Shown: positions 32,560-41,631, counted from the first letter of the stretch. The stretch is DNA of 44,580 nucleotides from Alicyclobacillus hesperidum (GCF_900107035.1 NZ_FNOJ01000020.1:1-44580); one strand, 5' to 3'. Translations and numbers: made by a program. The notes: a model not told the origin generated them from the sequence alone.

Positions 32560-32605
32560 ATCGGCGACGGATCGAAAGGTTCCATCTTTCGACACGTTCG
32601 CCGAT
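32560..32605 (+). terminator. Large hairpin between argH and lysC
   Basis: ATCGGCGA/TCGCCGAT closes an inner stem TCGAAAG/CTTTCGA. The tail CTTTCAC is a poor T-run. It probably ends the argFGH transcript or stabilises its 3' end. Confidence 0.55.
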
Positions 32606-32607
32606 CT

Positions 32608-32636
32608 TTCACGTATGCACAGCTGTGCGGTATGAT
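32608..32636 (+). promoter_or_regulatory. Putative lysC promoter
   Basis: TTCACG (32608-32613), a 17-base spacer and TATGAT (32631-32636). The -10 matches five of six bases. The spacer holds the palindrome TGCACAGCTGTGC. No lysine riboswitch is present in the short leader. Confidence 0.55.
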
Positions 32637-32678
32637 AGATAAAATCGTTGTGTAGCTTGAAATAGGGAGTGGAGAAAC

Positions 32679-33917
32679 GTGCTGGTCGTACAGAAATATG
32701 GCGGCACATCGGTCGGGTCCACGGAACGGATTCGCGCCGTTGCGGATAGAATTGCGTCTACCGCGAGCGCGGGACATGCTGTGGTCGTCGTGGTGTCGGC
32801 GATGGGGCACAGCACCGATGCATTGGTCGACTTGGCGGCCGAGTTGGCCGACAGCCCAGATCTGCGTGAAATGGATCAATTGCTTGCCACAGGCGAGCAA
32901 GTGTCGGCAGCTTTGGTCGCCATGCGATTGTTGACGATGGGCATTCAGGCCAAGTCGCTCACAGGATGGCAAGCAGGGATTACGACGGAACCGGTACATG
33001 GCAACGCGCGTGTCTCGCAGATCGATACAAGGGCCTTGCAAAACTTGATTGCGAACGGAATTGTGCCCATTGTGACTGGATTTCAGGGAATCGCCGACGG
33101 TGAGGTGACGACGCTTGGCCGCGGTGGATCGGATACGTCGGCAGTGGCCTTAGCTGCGGCCCTCGGTGCGGACGTTTGTGAGATTTATACGGATGTCGAT
33201 GGCGTTTACACGACGGACCCGCGCGTCGTACCCAATGCGAAGAAGTTGGATGACATTTCATATGATGAAATGCTAGAGTTGGCCAACCTCGGTGCCCAGG
33301 TTTTGCATCCACGCGCGGTAGAAAACGCCAAACATTTTGCGGTGCAGTTGGTCGTGCGCTCTAGTTTCACGGAAGGGGACGGAACGAACGTCGTGGCGAT
33401 GACAGAGAATCGGATGGAAGGCCGGCGCGTAGTGACCGGCATTGCGTTTGAACGGCATGTTGCAAGGTTGGCAGTTGTTGGGGTGCCGCTTGAGGAGCAC
33501 GCATTGGCGGCGATTTTCTCGTCTTTGGCGGAAAATGGCGTGAATGTCGACGTGATCGTCCAGAGCGTCGTCGACGAAGTTGCGGTTGATGTGTCTTTTA
33601 CGGTGAATGAGTCCGATCTTGGTCGCGCCGTAGAAGTTGTTTCGTCATTGCAGCCAAGCTTGCGGTTTCGCAAAATTGAACGAGAGGCCCCGCTTGCCAA
33701 AGTGTCCATCGTCGGTGCGGGCATGATTAGCAATCCGGGCGTGGCCGCGCAGATGTTTGTTGCGCTTCGCGACGCACAGGTGCCGATTCACATGGTGAGC
33801 ACATCGGAGATCAAGGTTTCGTGTGTCATCCCTGCAGATTTAGTCGAAAAGGCAGTACAGGCGTTGCACAAGACCTTTGTCGAAGCAGATATGGTGACGC
33901 CGTTGACCAATCTATAA
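32679..33917 (+). CDS. lysC: Aspartokinase
   Basis: The 412-residue enzyme phosphorylates aspartate, the first step toward lysine, threonine, methionine and diaminopimelate. The kinase domain has VQKYGGTSVGS (4-14), TGFQGIADGEVTTLGRGGSDTSAVALA and YTDVDGVYTTDPR. Two ACT domains follow from about residue 265 (VGVPLEEHALAAIFSSLAENGVNVD and VGAGMISNPGVAAQMFVALRDAQV), the allosteric lysine/threonine sites. GTG 32679 is preceded by GGGAGTGGAG. Separate promoter and terminator make it a monocistronic unit. As in the Bacillus LysC class, an internal start may also produce the small regulatory subunit, which cannot be shown here. Confidence 0.94.
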   Translation: MLVVQKYGGTSVGSTERIRAVADRIASTASAGHAVVVVVSAMGHSTDALVDLAAELADSPDLREMDQLLATGEQVSAALVAMRLLTMGIQAKSLTGWQAGITTEPVHGNARVSQIDTRALQNLIANGIVPIVTGFQGIADGEVTTLGRGGSDTSAVALAAALGADVCEIYTDVDGVYTTDPRVVPNAKKLDDISYDEMLELANLGAQVLHPRAVENAKHFAVQLVVRSSFTEGDGTNVVAMTENRMEGRRVVTGIAFERHVARLAVVGVPLEEHALAAIFSSLAENGVNVDVIVQSVVDEVAVDVSFTVNESDLGRAVEVVSSLQPSLRFRKIEREAPLAKVSIVGAGMISNPGVAAQMFVALRDAQVPIHMVSTSEIKVSCVIPADLVEKAVQALHKTFVEADMVTPLTNL

Positions 33918-33944
33918 CGCAAAACCAAAAGCGGTTTCGCAACC

Positions 33945-33990
33945 ACATCAGCCATCTTTGGAACTTGTCGGGGATGGCTGATGTTTTTTT
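33945..33990 (+). terminator. lysC terminator
   Basis: ACATCAGCCATC pairs perfectly with GATGGCTGATGT around a 16-base loop and is followed by seven T. Confidence 0.93.
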
Positions 33991-34218
33991 CATGAGCGCT
34001 TGTGTTGACTCGATATCATCCGGGTGGAGAGGGTTATCGCTCGTGCTGTGGGATGGTCAAATGACCGAGCGAATGGAGCCTGTTCGTTCAGTTCAATAAA
34101 CAATTGATTAAGACTATTTTTTTACGATTGGTCATATAGAGTCGACGTGCTTGAATACTTATCATAGACATAACATAAGTTGGTCCGACGAACAAATACA
34201 TGTGCAGCTTGTTTGGAA

Positions 34219-34232
34219 AGTAAACGATTACA
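34219..34232. promoter_or_regulatory. cre-like / LacI-family operator upstream of xylanase
   Basis: AGTAAACGATTACA fits the catabolite-responsive element form TGTAAACGTTTACA with two differences and is nearly palindromic. It lies about 70 bases before the xylanase start, where CcpA or a pentose LacI-type repressor would act. The rest of 33991-34300 shows no gene. Confidence 0.6.
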
Positions 34233-34300
34233 AGGTTGCCAAGGGGAATGGAACGAAACCGCGTACCTGAATCGAGAGCAGGAATTGGGGGAATGGTTCC

Positions 34301-35536
34301 ATGCAGCAAGTAAATGATCGCCTTGCACATCGTATAGGAAAGTGTGTCATTCGACTCGTCGATGGATCTGGGGTTGCTGTCGCGGATCAAGAGGTGCGGA
34401 TTCGGCAGATCAATCACAGTTTTTTGTTTGGTGCCGGGATATTTGATGTTGTTCCTTTTGTCAATCAAAGCGTTCCGCAAGAGAAGCTTACGTTTTTAGA
34501 AGAGGAAATCAGTAGATTTTTAGAGGTATTCAATTTTGCCACGCTACCGTTTTATTGGGGACGCTTTGAGCCGGAACAAGGTAAGCCGCAGACAGAGGCG
34601 TTAAGCCGGGCAGCCGAATGGCTACAGCAAAAAGGCGTGATCGTCAAAGGACATCCTCTTTGTTGGCATACGGTTACGGCACCATGGCTTTTGGACATGA
34701 GTAACGAACAAATCTTGCGTGCCCAACTCTCCAGAATTGAGAGAGAGGTTTCAAATTTCGAAGGCGTCATCGACATGTGGGACGTGATCAATGAAGTTGT
34801 GATTATGCCGATCTTTGATAAGTATGACAATGGGATCACCCGGATTTGTAAGGAACTTGGACGCATTGAACTGATTAAACAGGTCTTTGCAGTGGCCAAG
34901 GCGGCTAATCCCGGCGCCACATTACTATTAAATGATTTTAATACGACGACGAATTACGAGATTTTGATTGATGGGTGCCTCCATGCAGGGGTTCCGATTG
35001 ACGCGATTGGAATCCAGTCACATCAACACCAAGGTTATTGGGGGCGAGAGAAGGTCGAAGAAGTTTTGGAGCGGTTTTCTCACTTCGGGGTTCCTATTCA
35101 TTTCACAGAGAACACGTTGACATCCGGCCATTTGATGCCGCCTGAAATTGAAGATCTGAATGATTATCAGATTGCGGAATGGCCGTCGACACCCGAGTAC
35201 GAGGAACGTCAGGCGCGAGAAGTTGAAGAAATGTATACGATTTTATTTGAACATCCGCAAGTGCAAGCCATTACGTCTTGGTCGTTTAGTGACCACGGGG
35301 CTTGGCTAGGAGCGCCAGCAGGATTGATCCGAAAGGACAATGGTCCAAAACCGTCCTATGACGTGCTTAAGCGCTTGATTACAAAGGACTGGCACACAGA
35401 ATGCGTGATGAAGACGGACGGAAATGGAGTGGCGCTTGTCGAAGGGTTTCTCGGAGACTATGAACTCGTTTGTCAAGACAAGGTGTCCCGCTTCCGTTTG
35501 ACAGGCAATGATGGTCAGCTCGACTTGGTTATGTAA
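34301..35536 (+). CDS. GH10 endo-1,4-beta-xylanase, cytoplasmic
   Basis: The 411-residue glycoside hydrolase family 10 protein cuts the xylan backbone or xylo-oligosaccharides. Acid/base Glu165 lies in DMWDVINEV and nucleophile Glu270 in PIHFTENT. KGHPLCWHT (116-124), NDFN and AIGIQSHQH are typical substrate-cleft segments. No signal peptide is present, so it should act inside the cell on imported oligosaccharides, as in some Geobacillus and Alicyclobacillus strains. The last 60 residues after VLKRLI form a small extra beta-rich tail. ATG 34301 has a G-rich but not ideal site upstream. The following gene encodes a solute-binding protein that could feed it. Confidence 0.9.
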   Translation: MQQVNDRLAHRIGKCVIRLVDGSGVAVADQEVRIRQINHSFLFGAGIFDVVPFVNQSVPQEKLTFLEEEISRFLEVFNFATLPFYWGRFEPEQGKPQTEALSRAAEWLQQKGVIVKGHPLCWHTVTAPWLLDMSNEQILRAQLSRIEREVSNFEGVIDMWDVINEVVIMPIFDKYDNGITRICKELGRIELIKQVFAVAKAANPGATLLLNDFNTTTNYEILIDGCLHAGVPIDAIGIQSHQHQGYWGREKVEEVLERFSHFGVPIHFTENTLTSGHLMPPEIEDLNDYQIAEWPSTPEYEERQAREVEEMYTILFEHPQVQAITSWSFSDHGAWLGAPAGLIRKDNGPKPSYDVLKRLITKDWHTECVMKTDGNGVALVEGFLGDYELVCQDKVSRFRLTGNDGQLDLVM

Positions 35537-35800
35537 ATCGCATGTCGTCGCCTATTGGGGAAACAGCATAGGTTTTGCAAGCCGACTTGACTATCTATCT
35601 TGCATTTAAGGGAAAGCGTATACATGGGACTTGGTTCATGGGATGCGCTTTGAGGAGGTGAGCCACATCAAGCTGTTGAGCGGTCGCTTTCTTGTACCGC
35701 TGAACGCTTCCTGTCATAAAGTTCCCGCTTCTCGCTCATCGTTGGATAGCCGCGAGAGACGGAGCGCTTCATCGGTTTCAATGATTTGGGAGGGATTGTG
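35537..35800. other. Intergenic region between xylanase and solute-binding protein genes
   Basis: 264 bases without a supported gene. A good AGGAGGTGAG at about 35653 has no ATG, GTG or TTG at the right distance apart from the GTG inside it, and the frame closes quickly. It could be a relic. Confidence 0.4.
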
Positions 35801-37471
35801 ATGACGCTTACCTGGAAGAAAGGTGTTTCTGCAATTCTTACACTTGGGTGTATCGGCGCACTTGCTGGTTGTTCGTCACAACAGACGGCAGCAGCTTCGG
35901 TGGCACCGGTGAAGGCTGCATCGACAACCGTGAGCCAAGGGCAACCATTGACGATTGTACCAACTCCATCGGGAACGTTTGCGGACAATTTTAATCCGTT
36001 TGCGGTCACCAGTGACTATGGTACCTTTGGATTCATCTATGAAACGCTGTTCTACTATGATACCCAGACCGGGAAGATGTGGAGTGTACTGGGGGATTCC
36101 TACAAATGGAGCAACGGAAATAAGACCCTAACCGTCTCGCTCAACCCGAAGGCCAAATGGACAGATGGACAGGCATTTACGTCACAGGATGTAGTTTTCA
36201 CCTTTGACTTATTGAAGAAGTACTCTTCTGCAGACACCAACGGCGTGTGGACGCAGCTTGCAAGTGTTGCTGCGAAGGGTAGAGATACCGTGGTCTTCAC
36301 ATTTAAACACCCTAATATTCCGTTTGGTCTCGAATATGTCTTAGGGACGTACATTGTGCCGGAACACATTTGGTCCAAGATTACCGATCCGACGAAAGTA
36401 ACGGTCACGAAGCCGATTGGCACGGGTCCCTACGTTCTCGATACATTTTCTCCACAAGACTACAAGCTGAAGGCGAACGCCAATTACTACCGAGGTAAAC
36501 CACCAGTTCCTGAGCTCAATTTCCCATCTTTCAACTCTAATGAAAGTGCGAACCTGGCTATGATTCAAGGCCAAATCGATTGGACCGCCGTGTTCATGCC
36601 CGGTATCCAGCAGGCCTACGCCGCAAAAAGTCCGAACAACCATTACTGGTTCCCGCTTGGCGTCACCCTCAATTTGTCAGTTGATTTGAAAAACCCCCTT
36701 TTGAGCCAGACCGTCGTTCGGCAAGCCATGAGTATGGCTATCAATCGTAATGTTCTTGCAACCAAAGGCGAATATGGCTATGACAAGCCGGCGGAGCCTG
36801 ATGCCGTTCCCTATAACATGAGCTCTTGGCAAGATCCAAACTTGCCGGCACAGGACAAATCGTTTACGTATAATCCCGCTGGAGCTGTCGCCTTGTTGAA
36901 GAAGGCTGGCTATAAGAAGAACGCTCAAGGCATTTTTGTATCTCCGAGTGGGAAACCGCTCAGCTTTACCCTTATTGTTGTATCCGGGTGGTCCGACGAA
37001 GACACGGACGCTGCGCTCATCGCAAACCAGTTAAAGCAGGTCGGTATCCAGGTCAACGTGCACGAGGTCACGGACAGTGCCTACCAAACGCAACTTTCGT
37101 CCCATCAATTCCAATTGGCCATCAATGCAGCTTATGGTGGTCCAAATCCATATTATGTGTACCAGGAAAATTATGATCCGCATGGAGACGCCGATTGGAT
37201 GCAGTTTGACAACCCGGGCGTAAATCAGGCTTTGGAAGATTTCGCTCAGACGACCAACACGGATCGTCAGAAACAGGACATCTATAAGGTGGAGAAAATC
37301 GTCGCCGAACAATTGCCGACCATTCCACTGATGTATGGCGCAACATGGTATGAATACAACACAAGTAAGTACACGAATTGGCCATCAGCCAGTAACGCGT
37401 ATATCTCTCCATCAATCTGGAATTATGAGGGTGCTGCGATCACGGTCATGCACCTGCACCCAGTACATTGA
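35801..37471 (+). CDS. ABC transporter solute-binding lipoprotein, family 5 (oligopeptide/oligosaccharide type)
   Basis: The 556-residue extracytoplasmic binding protein has a lipoprotein signal (MTLTWKKGVSAILTLGCIGALAGCSSQ in part) with lipobox LAGC, giving acylated Cys at about residue 24. The SBP_bac_5 pattern is clear: NFNPFAVTSDYGTFGFIYETLF, the segment KTLTVSLNPKAKWTDGQAFTSQDVVFTFDLL and GTGPYVLD. The family binds peptides, nickel, or in several thermophiles cello- and xylo-oligosaccharides. The neighbouring cytoplasmic xylanase makes xylo-oligosaccharide a reasonable guess. No permease or ATPase gene is adjacent, so it depends on components encoded elsewhere. ATG 35801 follows GGGAGGGATTGTG; a GTG one codon earlier is possible. 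Confidence 0.88.
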   Translation: MTLTWKKGVSAILTLGCIGALAGCSSQQTAAASVAPVKAASTTVSQGQPLTIVPTPSGTFADNFNPFAVTSDYGTFGFIYETLFYYDTQTGKMWSVLGDSYKWSNGNKTLTVSLNPKAKWTDGQAFTSQDVVFTFDLLKKYSSADTNGVWTQLASVAAKGRDTVVFTFKHPNIPFGLEYVLGTYIVPEHIWSKITDPTKVTVTKPIGTGPYVLDTFSPQDYKLKANANYYRGKPPVPELNFPSFNSNESANLAMIQGQIDWTAVFMPGIQQAYAAKSPNNHYWFPLGVTLNLSVDLKNPLLSQTVVRQAMSMAINRNVLATKGEYGYDKPAEPDAVPYNMSSWQDPNLPAQDKSFTYNPAGAVALLKKAGYKKNAQGIFVSPSGKPLSFTLIVVSGWSDEDTDAALIANQLKQVGIQVNVHEVTDSAYQTQLSSHQFQLAINAAYGGPNPYYVYQENYDPHGDADWMQFDNPGVNQALEDFAQTTNTDRQKQDIYKVEKIVAEQLPTIPLMYGATWYEYNTSKYTNWPSASNAYISPSIWNYEGAAITVMHLHPVH

Positions 37472-37485
37472 GCCATTTATGGTAT

Positions 37486-37514
37486 AAGCAGGCCCAAGAC
37501 GCGGCCTGCTTTTT
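37486..37514 (+). terminator. Terminator after the solute-binding protein gene
   Basis: AAGCAGGCC pairs with GGCCTGCTT around CAAGACGC, followed by TTT. Confidence 0.9.
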
Positions 37515-37630
37515 CATCCAGCGTGCCCATGTTGGATCCGATCGGTCCACAGTAGTCTGTATTGTGCGAAAGTGAGCGCATGTGTTATTCTTGTTTCATC
37601 GTTGTATTGAGAGTACAGATAGACACGGAC

Positions 37631-37702
37631 GTCGCATGACTGGCGGATTGTGGGACTGACCACAGGGGAGTGCGATGTATACAGTTGCCGGCCGCCTGGG
37701 CA
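37631..37702 (+). promoter_or_regulatory. ZTP riboswitch (pfl motif) upstream of serA
   Basis: Conserved parts appear in order: P1 GTCGCA (37631-37636) with TGCGAT (37671-37676); the invariant ACTGGCGG (37639-37646); P2 TGTGG/CCACA around GACTGA; GGGGAG (37665-37670); and CCGCCTGGGCA (37692-37702). GGCGG pairs with CCGCC as the class pseudoknot. The aptamer senses ZTP/ZMP, which accumulates when 10-formyl-tetrahydrofolate is short. The aptamer end CGGCCGCCTG (37689-37698) can also pair with CAGCGGCCG (37730-37738), around a hairpin at about 37702-37727. This offers a mutually exclusive fold before the serA ribosome binding site. Confidence 0.92.
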
Positions 37703-37773
37703 CTTTTGACGCGTTCTGCGTAAAAGTCTCAGCGGCCGTTGCTGTACATGCCGGAGTGGTAAGGAGAATTCGA

Positions 37774-39363
37774 ATGACGACGAAAATTCTTGTAACAGAT
37801 GACATTTCAAGCGCTGGTATTGATGTGTTGTCGACCTTGCCTGATGCCACTGTCGATGTCCAGACGGGACTTTCTCCATCTGAGTTGCTCGTTGCGATTG
37901 CAGACGCGGACGCACTCGTCGTCCGTTCGCAGACGACTGTCACAGAGCAGGTGATTGCTGCTGCGAAGCGGCTGAAGGTAATTGGCAGAGCTGGTGTCGG
38001 TGTCGACAATATCGATCTCGAGGCTGCCACGCGCCGCGGCATTCTCGTCATCAATGCGCCGGACGGCAACACAATTGCCGCCGCCGAACACACCTTCGCC
38101 ATGATGATCAGCCTTGCACGGCACATTCCGGCGGCCAACCGGGACTTGCTCGCGGGCAACTGGAATCGCAAGAAGTGGGTTGGCGTTGAACTTCGCGGAA
38201 AGACTCTCGCCATTCTTGGAATGGGTCGCATTGGCACGGAAGTGGCAAAGCGCGCGAAGGTCTTTGGTATGACGGTGCTAGGATACGATCCGTTTTTGAC
38301 AGAAGATCGGGCACAGAGCCTCGGGGTACAAAAATCAGATCTCGATTCCGCCATTCGAGCAGCCGATTTTATCACAGTCCACACACCGCTAACAAAAGAG
38401 ACGCACCACATGATCGACGCAGGGAAGATCGCGATGATGAAAGAAGGGGTGCGGATTATCAACTGTGCCCGGGGCGGCATCATCGATGAGCGTGCTTTAG
38501 CGGATGCTTTGCGGCTCGGTAAGGTAGCAGGTGCGGCCATCGACGTGTTTGAGAGTGAACCGCTCGCTTTAGATCATCCGTTGCGTCAATGTGAGAATGT
38601 CATCCTAACGCCACATCTTGGCGCCTCGACCGTTGAGGCACAGGAAAACGTAGCTATTCAAGTGGCGGAGGAAATTGTCCAGGTTCTTCGCGATGACACT
38701 TTCGAACATGCGGTCAATCTTCCGAGTCTAAGCCCGCGCCAGAAAGAGCGCTTGGCGCCATATTTGGCCCTTGCGGAGCAACTCGGATTGTTTGCCGCGC
38801 AGCTTGCACAAGGAGCGCCATCGCAGATGACAGTCACTTACGCAGGCGATGCGGCTGATCCAGATGGGGGATATTTGACGCGCACGGTACTTAAGGGCTT
38901 TTTCGGATTCCAATACAGCGGTGAAGTGAACTACGTCAACGCTTTGCGCTACGCTGAGGATGCCGGCTTGCGCGTGCAGGAAGTACGTGAGTCGCGTGGG
39001 CGTGTGTATACGAATGAGATCTCCATTTCATTTGCCACCGACGCAGGTAGCCACCGTGTCTCGGGCACCCTGTACAGCGAATCTGGGCCGCGCATTGTCG
39101 AGCTTGACGGCTATCCCATCGACATGCCAATTGAGGGTATCTTGGTCTACACGCGGCATGAAGATAAGCCTGGTATGATCGGGCGCATTGGGACTTTGCT
39201 CGGCGATGCACAAATCAATATTGCCGGTATGCAGGTGGGGCGCCGAGAAACAGGCGGTGAGGCGGTTATGTTGCTCACGGTGGACAAGAGCGTGCCAAAC
39301 AACGTGATCGACGAAATTGCTTCCCATGATGGAATCCGCATGGTGCGTGCGATTGAACTGTAA
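37774..39363 (+). CDS. serA: D-3-phosphoglycerate dehydrogenase, long form with ACT domain
   Basis: The 529-residue enzyme oxidises 3-phosphoglycerate to phosphohydroxypyruvate with NAD, committing carbon to serine. The N-terminal catalytic domain (about 1-315) has GRAGVGVDNID (71-81), the NAD motif GMGRIG (149-154), NCARGGIIDERAL, and HLGAST with the catalytic His. An intervening ASB-like domain and a C-terminal ACT domain (about 455-529, LVYTRHEDKPGMIGRIGTLL) follow, as in the serine-inhibited long form. ATG 37774 lies 7 bases after AAGGAG. An in-frame ATG at 37678 lies inside the riboswitch aptamer and is rejected. It is 66 bases before serC. Confidence 0.94.
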   Translation: MTTKILVTDDISSAGIDVLSTLPDATVDVQTGLSPSELLVAIADADALVVRSQTTVTEQVIAAAKRLKVIGRAGVGVDNIDLEAATRRGILVINAPDGNTIAAAEHTFAMMISLARHIPAANRDLLAGNWNRKKWVGVELRGKTLAILGMGRIGTEVAKRAKVFGMTVLGYDPFLTEDRAQSLGVQKSDLDSAIRAADFITVHTPLTKETHHMIDAGKIAMMKEGVRIINCARGGIIDERALADALRLGKVAGAAIDVFESEPLALDHPLRQCENVILTPHLGASTVEAQENVAIQVAEEIVQVLRDDTFEHAVNLPSLSPRQKERLAPYLALAEQLGLFAAQLAQGAPSQMTVTYAGDAADPDGGYLTRTVLKGFFGFQYSGEVNYVNALRYAEDAGLRVQEVRESRGRVYTNEISISFATDAGSHRVSGTLYSESGPRIVELDGYPIDMPIEGILVYTRHEDKPGMIGRIGTLLGDAQINIAGMQVGRRETGGEAVMLLTVDKSVPNNVIDEIASHDGIRMVRAIEL

Positions 39364-39429
39364 GTCCAATGGCGGTCGATAGACCGGTCGTATCGTGTGG
39401 TAAGAACGACAGATAGAGGAGTGGAGTTC

Positions 39430-40509
39430 GTGAAACGAGCGGACAACTTTAACGCAGGGCCAGCGGCCTTACCGTTGCCGGTACTCGAGCGCATTCAAGA
39501 TGAGCTCCCCAATTACGGTGGAACGGGCATGAGCGTCATGGAATTCAGCCATCGTAGTGCGGAGTATGAAGCAATTCACAACGATGCCCAAACACGTCTG
39601 CGCCGACTTCTTGGCATCCCTGATGGCTATCAGGTGTTGTTTTTACAAGGCGGCGCGAGCTTGCAATTCGCAATGTTGCCGATGAATTTCCTAAAACCGG
39701 GTGAGAAGGCACTATACGTGTTGACTGGATCGTGGTCGCAGAAGGCGGCAGATGAAGCCGGTCGCTACGGCGAGTTGCTGATTGACGATTGGGCCAAACA
39801 GGGGGGGTATCGGGACATTCCTGCCTCCATCGCAGGAGATGACCCGTCCTTGCGGTATGTTCATATTACGTCGAACAATACCATTTACGGGACGCAGTGG
39901 CGAGCGTTGCCGAAGACGACGGCGCCTCTTGTTGCGGACATGTCGAGTGACATCTTGTCGCGGCCTGTCCAGGTTGAAGATTTTGCGCTGATTTACGCAG
40001 GTGCTCAGAAAAACATCGGACCGTCCGGCGTTACCGTCGTGATCGTTCGTGATGATTTTCTAGAAACAGCAAACAGCGATGTTCCGACCGTTCTGAAATA
40101 CAGCACTCATGCGCAAGCGAATTCGCTTTATAACACGCCGCCGACCTTCGCGATTTACGTCATGGCGTGCGTTTTGCAGTGGGTGGAAGAGACCGGTGGG
40201 TTGGCCGGTATCGTCGAACGCAACCAGAAAAAGGCGGCTGCTGTGTATGACGTGATCGATACACATCCAAATCTGTACCTCGGACATGCGGAAAAGCGCG
40301 CTCGTTCTGAAATGAACGTCACGTTCCGTCTCCCAAGCGACGAGTTGACGAAGTCGTTCTTGGCGGAAGCTACAGAGCGCGGTTTTGTAGGCGTCAAGGG
40401 TTACCGCACCGTGGGCGGTGTGCGCGTCTCGCTCTACAATGCGGTACCTGTTGAAGCCGCTCTGCGGTTCGCTGAGTTTATGCAAGATTTTGCGCGCCGC
40501 AATGGCTGA
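39430..40509 (+). CDS. serC: Phosphoserine aminotransferase
   Basis: The 359-residue class V PLP aminotransferase makes phosphoserine from phosphohydroxypyruvate and glutamate. NFNAGPAALPLPVL (7-20), EFSHRSAEY (38-46), FLQGGASLQFAMLPMN and the PLP Lys194 in YAGAQKNIGPSG are characteristic. The GTG at 39430 fits GAGGAGTGG a few bases upstream and the family N-terminus; the GTG at 39397 would add 11 unrelated residues. The HAD hydrolase gene starts 12 bases after the stop, which suggests one serA-serC-HAD operon under the ZTP riboswitch. Confidence 0.94.
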   Translation: MKRADNFNAGPAALPLPVLERIQDELPNYGGTGMSVMEFSHRSAEYEAIHNDAQTRLRRLLGIPDGYQVLFLQGGASLQFAMLPMNFLKPGEKALYVLTGSWSQKAADEAGRYGELLIDDWAKQGGYRDIPASIAGDDPSLRYVHITSNNTIYGTQWRALPKTTAPLVADMSSDILSRPVQVEDFALIYAGAQKNIGPSGVTVVIVRDDFLETANSDVPTVLKYSTHAQANSLYNTPPTFAIYVMACVLQWVEETGGLAGIVERNQKKAAAVYDVIDTHPNLYLGHAEKRARSEMNVTFRLPSDELTKSFLAEATERGFVGVKGYRTVGGVRVSLYNAVPVEAALRFAEFMQDFARRNG

Positions 40510-40521
40510 TGGAGGTTTTGG

Positions 40522-41628
40522 ATGTATACGACGGTTTTGTTCGATATCGATGGCGTCATGTTAAGCGAGGAACGGTATTTTGATGCTTCTGCACTCACGG
40601 TGCACGAATTGTTGACCAGTCCATCATTCCTTGGCTTGCGTTCGATCTCGCCGGCGTTTTCTCAGGCGCCGGATGACAGCGTGATCGGCCAGATTCGCAA
40701 GGATGTCTTTCAGCGCGATCAGGTACTCGAGCGCCTCAAAAACGTTGGTGTGAACGCAAACTGGGACATGGTTTATTTTGTCTTCGTCGCTGAATTGGAC
40801 GCACTCCTGCGACAGAGTGTCAATGATCGCGAGTTTGGCATGCGCATAGCGAGCGCGTTGACTGGCGGATGGACTGTCGAAGCGTTGCAGGCAATCGGCG
40901 ACGCTGCACGGGCAAATGGAATTGAGCATATGGTCCGTTGGGACGCATATGACACTTTGTATGCTGGGTGCCACTCGCGGGCTGAGCTCATGGATGCGGC
41001 GGCCAAAGCTCTTTCCCAGCACTGTTCCAGTGGCGACCCGCACGACCTCTGGAACATCGGACAAGCCACTTTTCAGGAGTGGTACTTGGGGGATGGCTAC
41101 ACGGGCAAAACGACAGGTAAACAAGGTTTTCTCACGAGCGAGTACGCCATCGTCCCCCCGGACGCATTTTCGGAATTGCTTGCTGAATTGAAGCAGAAGG
41201 GTGTCGCGATGGGCGTTGCCACAGGACGGCCGCGTATCGAAACTCATGTACCACTCACACACTTCGGGTGGCTGCAGCATTTCGATGTCGCGCACGTTAC
41301 CACCGCTTCTGATGTCGTTGAAGCGGAGGAGCAATGTCCTTCGGCGCGGCCACTGTCGAAACCTCATCCATTCTCTTATCTGCGTTCGTTGACGGGCGAT
41401 CACGATGTGGAAAGCTTGCTGGCTTGCGAATTGCCTTTATTCGATATTAAAGACAAGGTACTCATTGTAGGCGATTCGATTGCGGATGGACTTGCCGCAC
41501 AACGCCTTGGTGCTTCGTTTGCAGCGGTCTTGACAGGGCTTGAAGGAGAAGGGGCACGTCCGAAGTTTGAGCGGCTGGGTGCGGATTATATCTTCCAAAA
41601 CGTGTTGGGTATTAAGTCGTTGTTTTAA
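40522..41628 (+). CDS. HAD-family hydrolase, candidate phosphoserine phosphatase
   Basis: The 368-residue haloacid dehalogenase-like phosphatase has motif I LFDIDGVM (nucleophile Asp8, Asp10), motif II GVATGRP, motif III Lys in SKPHPFSYL and motif IV IVGDSIADGLAAQ, all in order. A large cap of roughly 180 residues lies between motifs I and II, longer than in classical SerB (about 210 residues in total). It follows serC by 12 bases after GGAGG. No serB is present, so removal of phosphate from phosphoserine is the simplest hypothesis. Family membership is certain from motifs, and the substrate is inferred from neighbours only. Confidence 0.85.
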   Translation: MYTTVLFDIDGVMLSEERYFDASALTVHELLTSPSFLGLRSISPAFSQAPDDSVIGQIRKDVFQRDQVLERLKNVGVNANWDMVYFVFVAELDALLRQSVNDREFGMRIASALTGGWTVEALQAIGDAARANGIEHMVRWDAYDTLYAGCHSRAELMDAAAKALSQHCSSGDPHDLWNIGQATFQEWYLGDGYTGKTTGKQGFLTSEYAIVPPDAFSELLAELKQKGVAMGVATGRPRIETHVPLTHFGWLQHFDVAHVTTASDVVEAEEQCPSARPLSKPHPFSYLRSLTGDHDVESLLACELPLFDIKDKVLIVGDSIADGLAAQRLGASFAAVLTGLEGEGARPKFERLGADYIFQNVLGIKSLF

Positions 41629-41631
41629 GTC

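Noticed and set aside
32553-32678. Possible lysine riboswitch before lysC
   Set aside because: The leader is too short and lacks the L-box conserved segments; only a hairpin and a promoter are seen.
37675-37773. 33-residue extension of SerA
   Set aside because: It lies within the ZTP aptamer and its expression platform; ATG 37774 has AAGGAG upstream.
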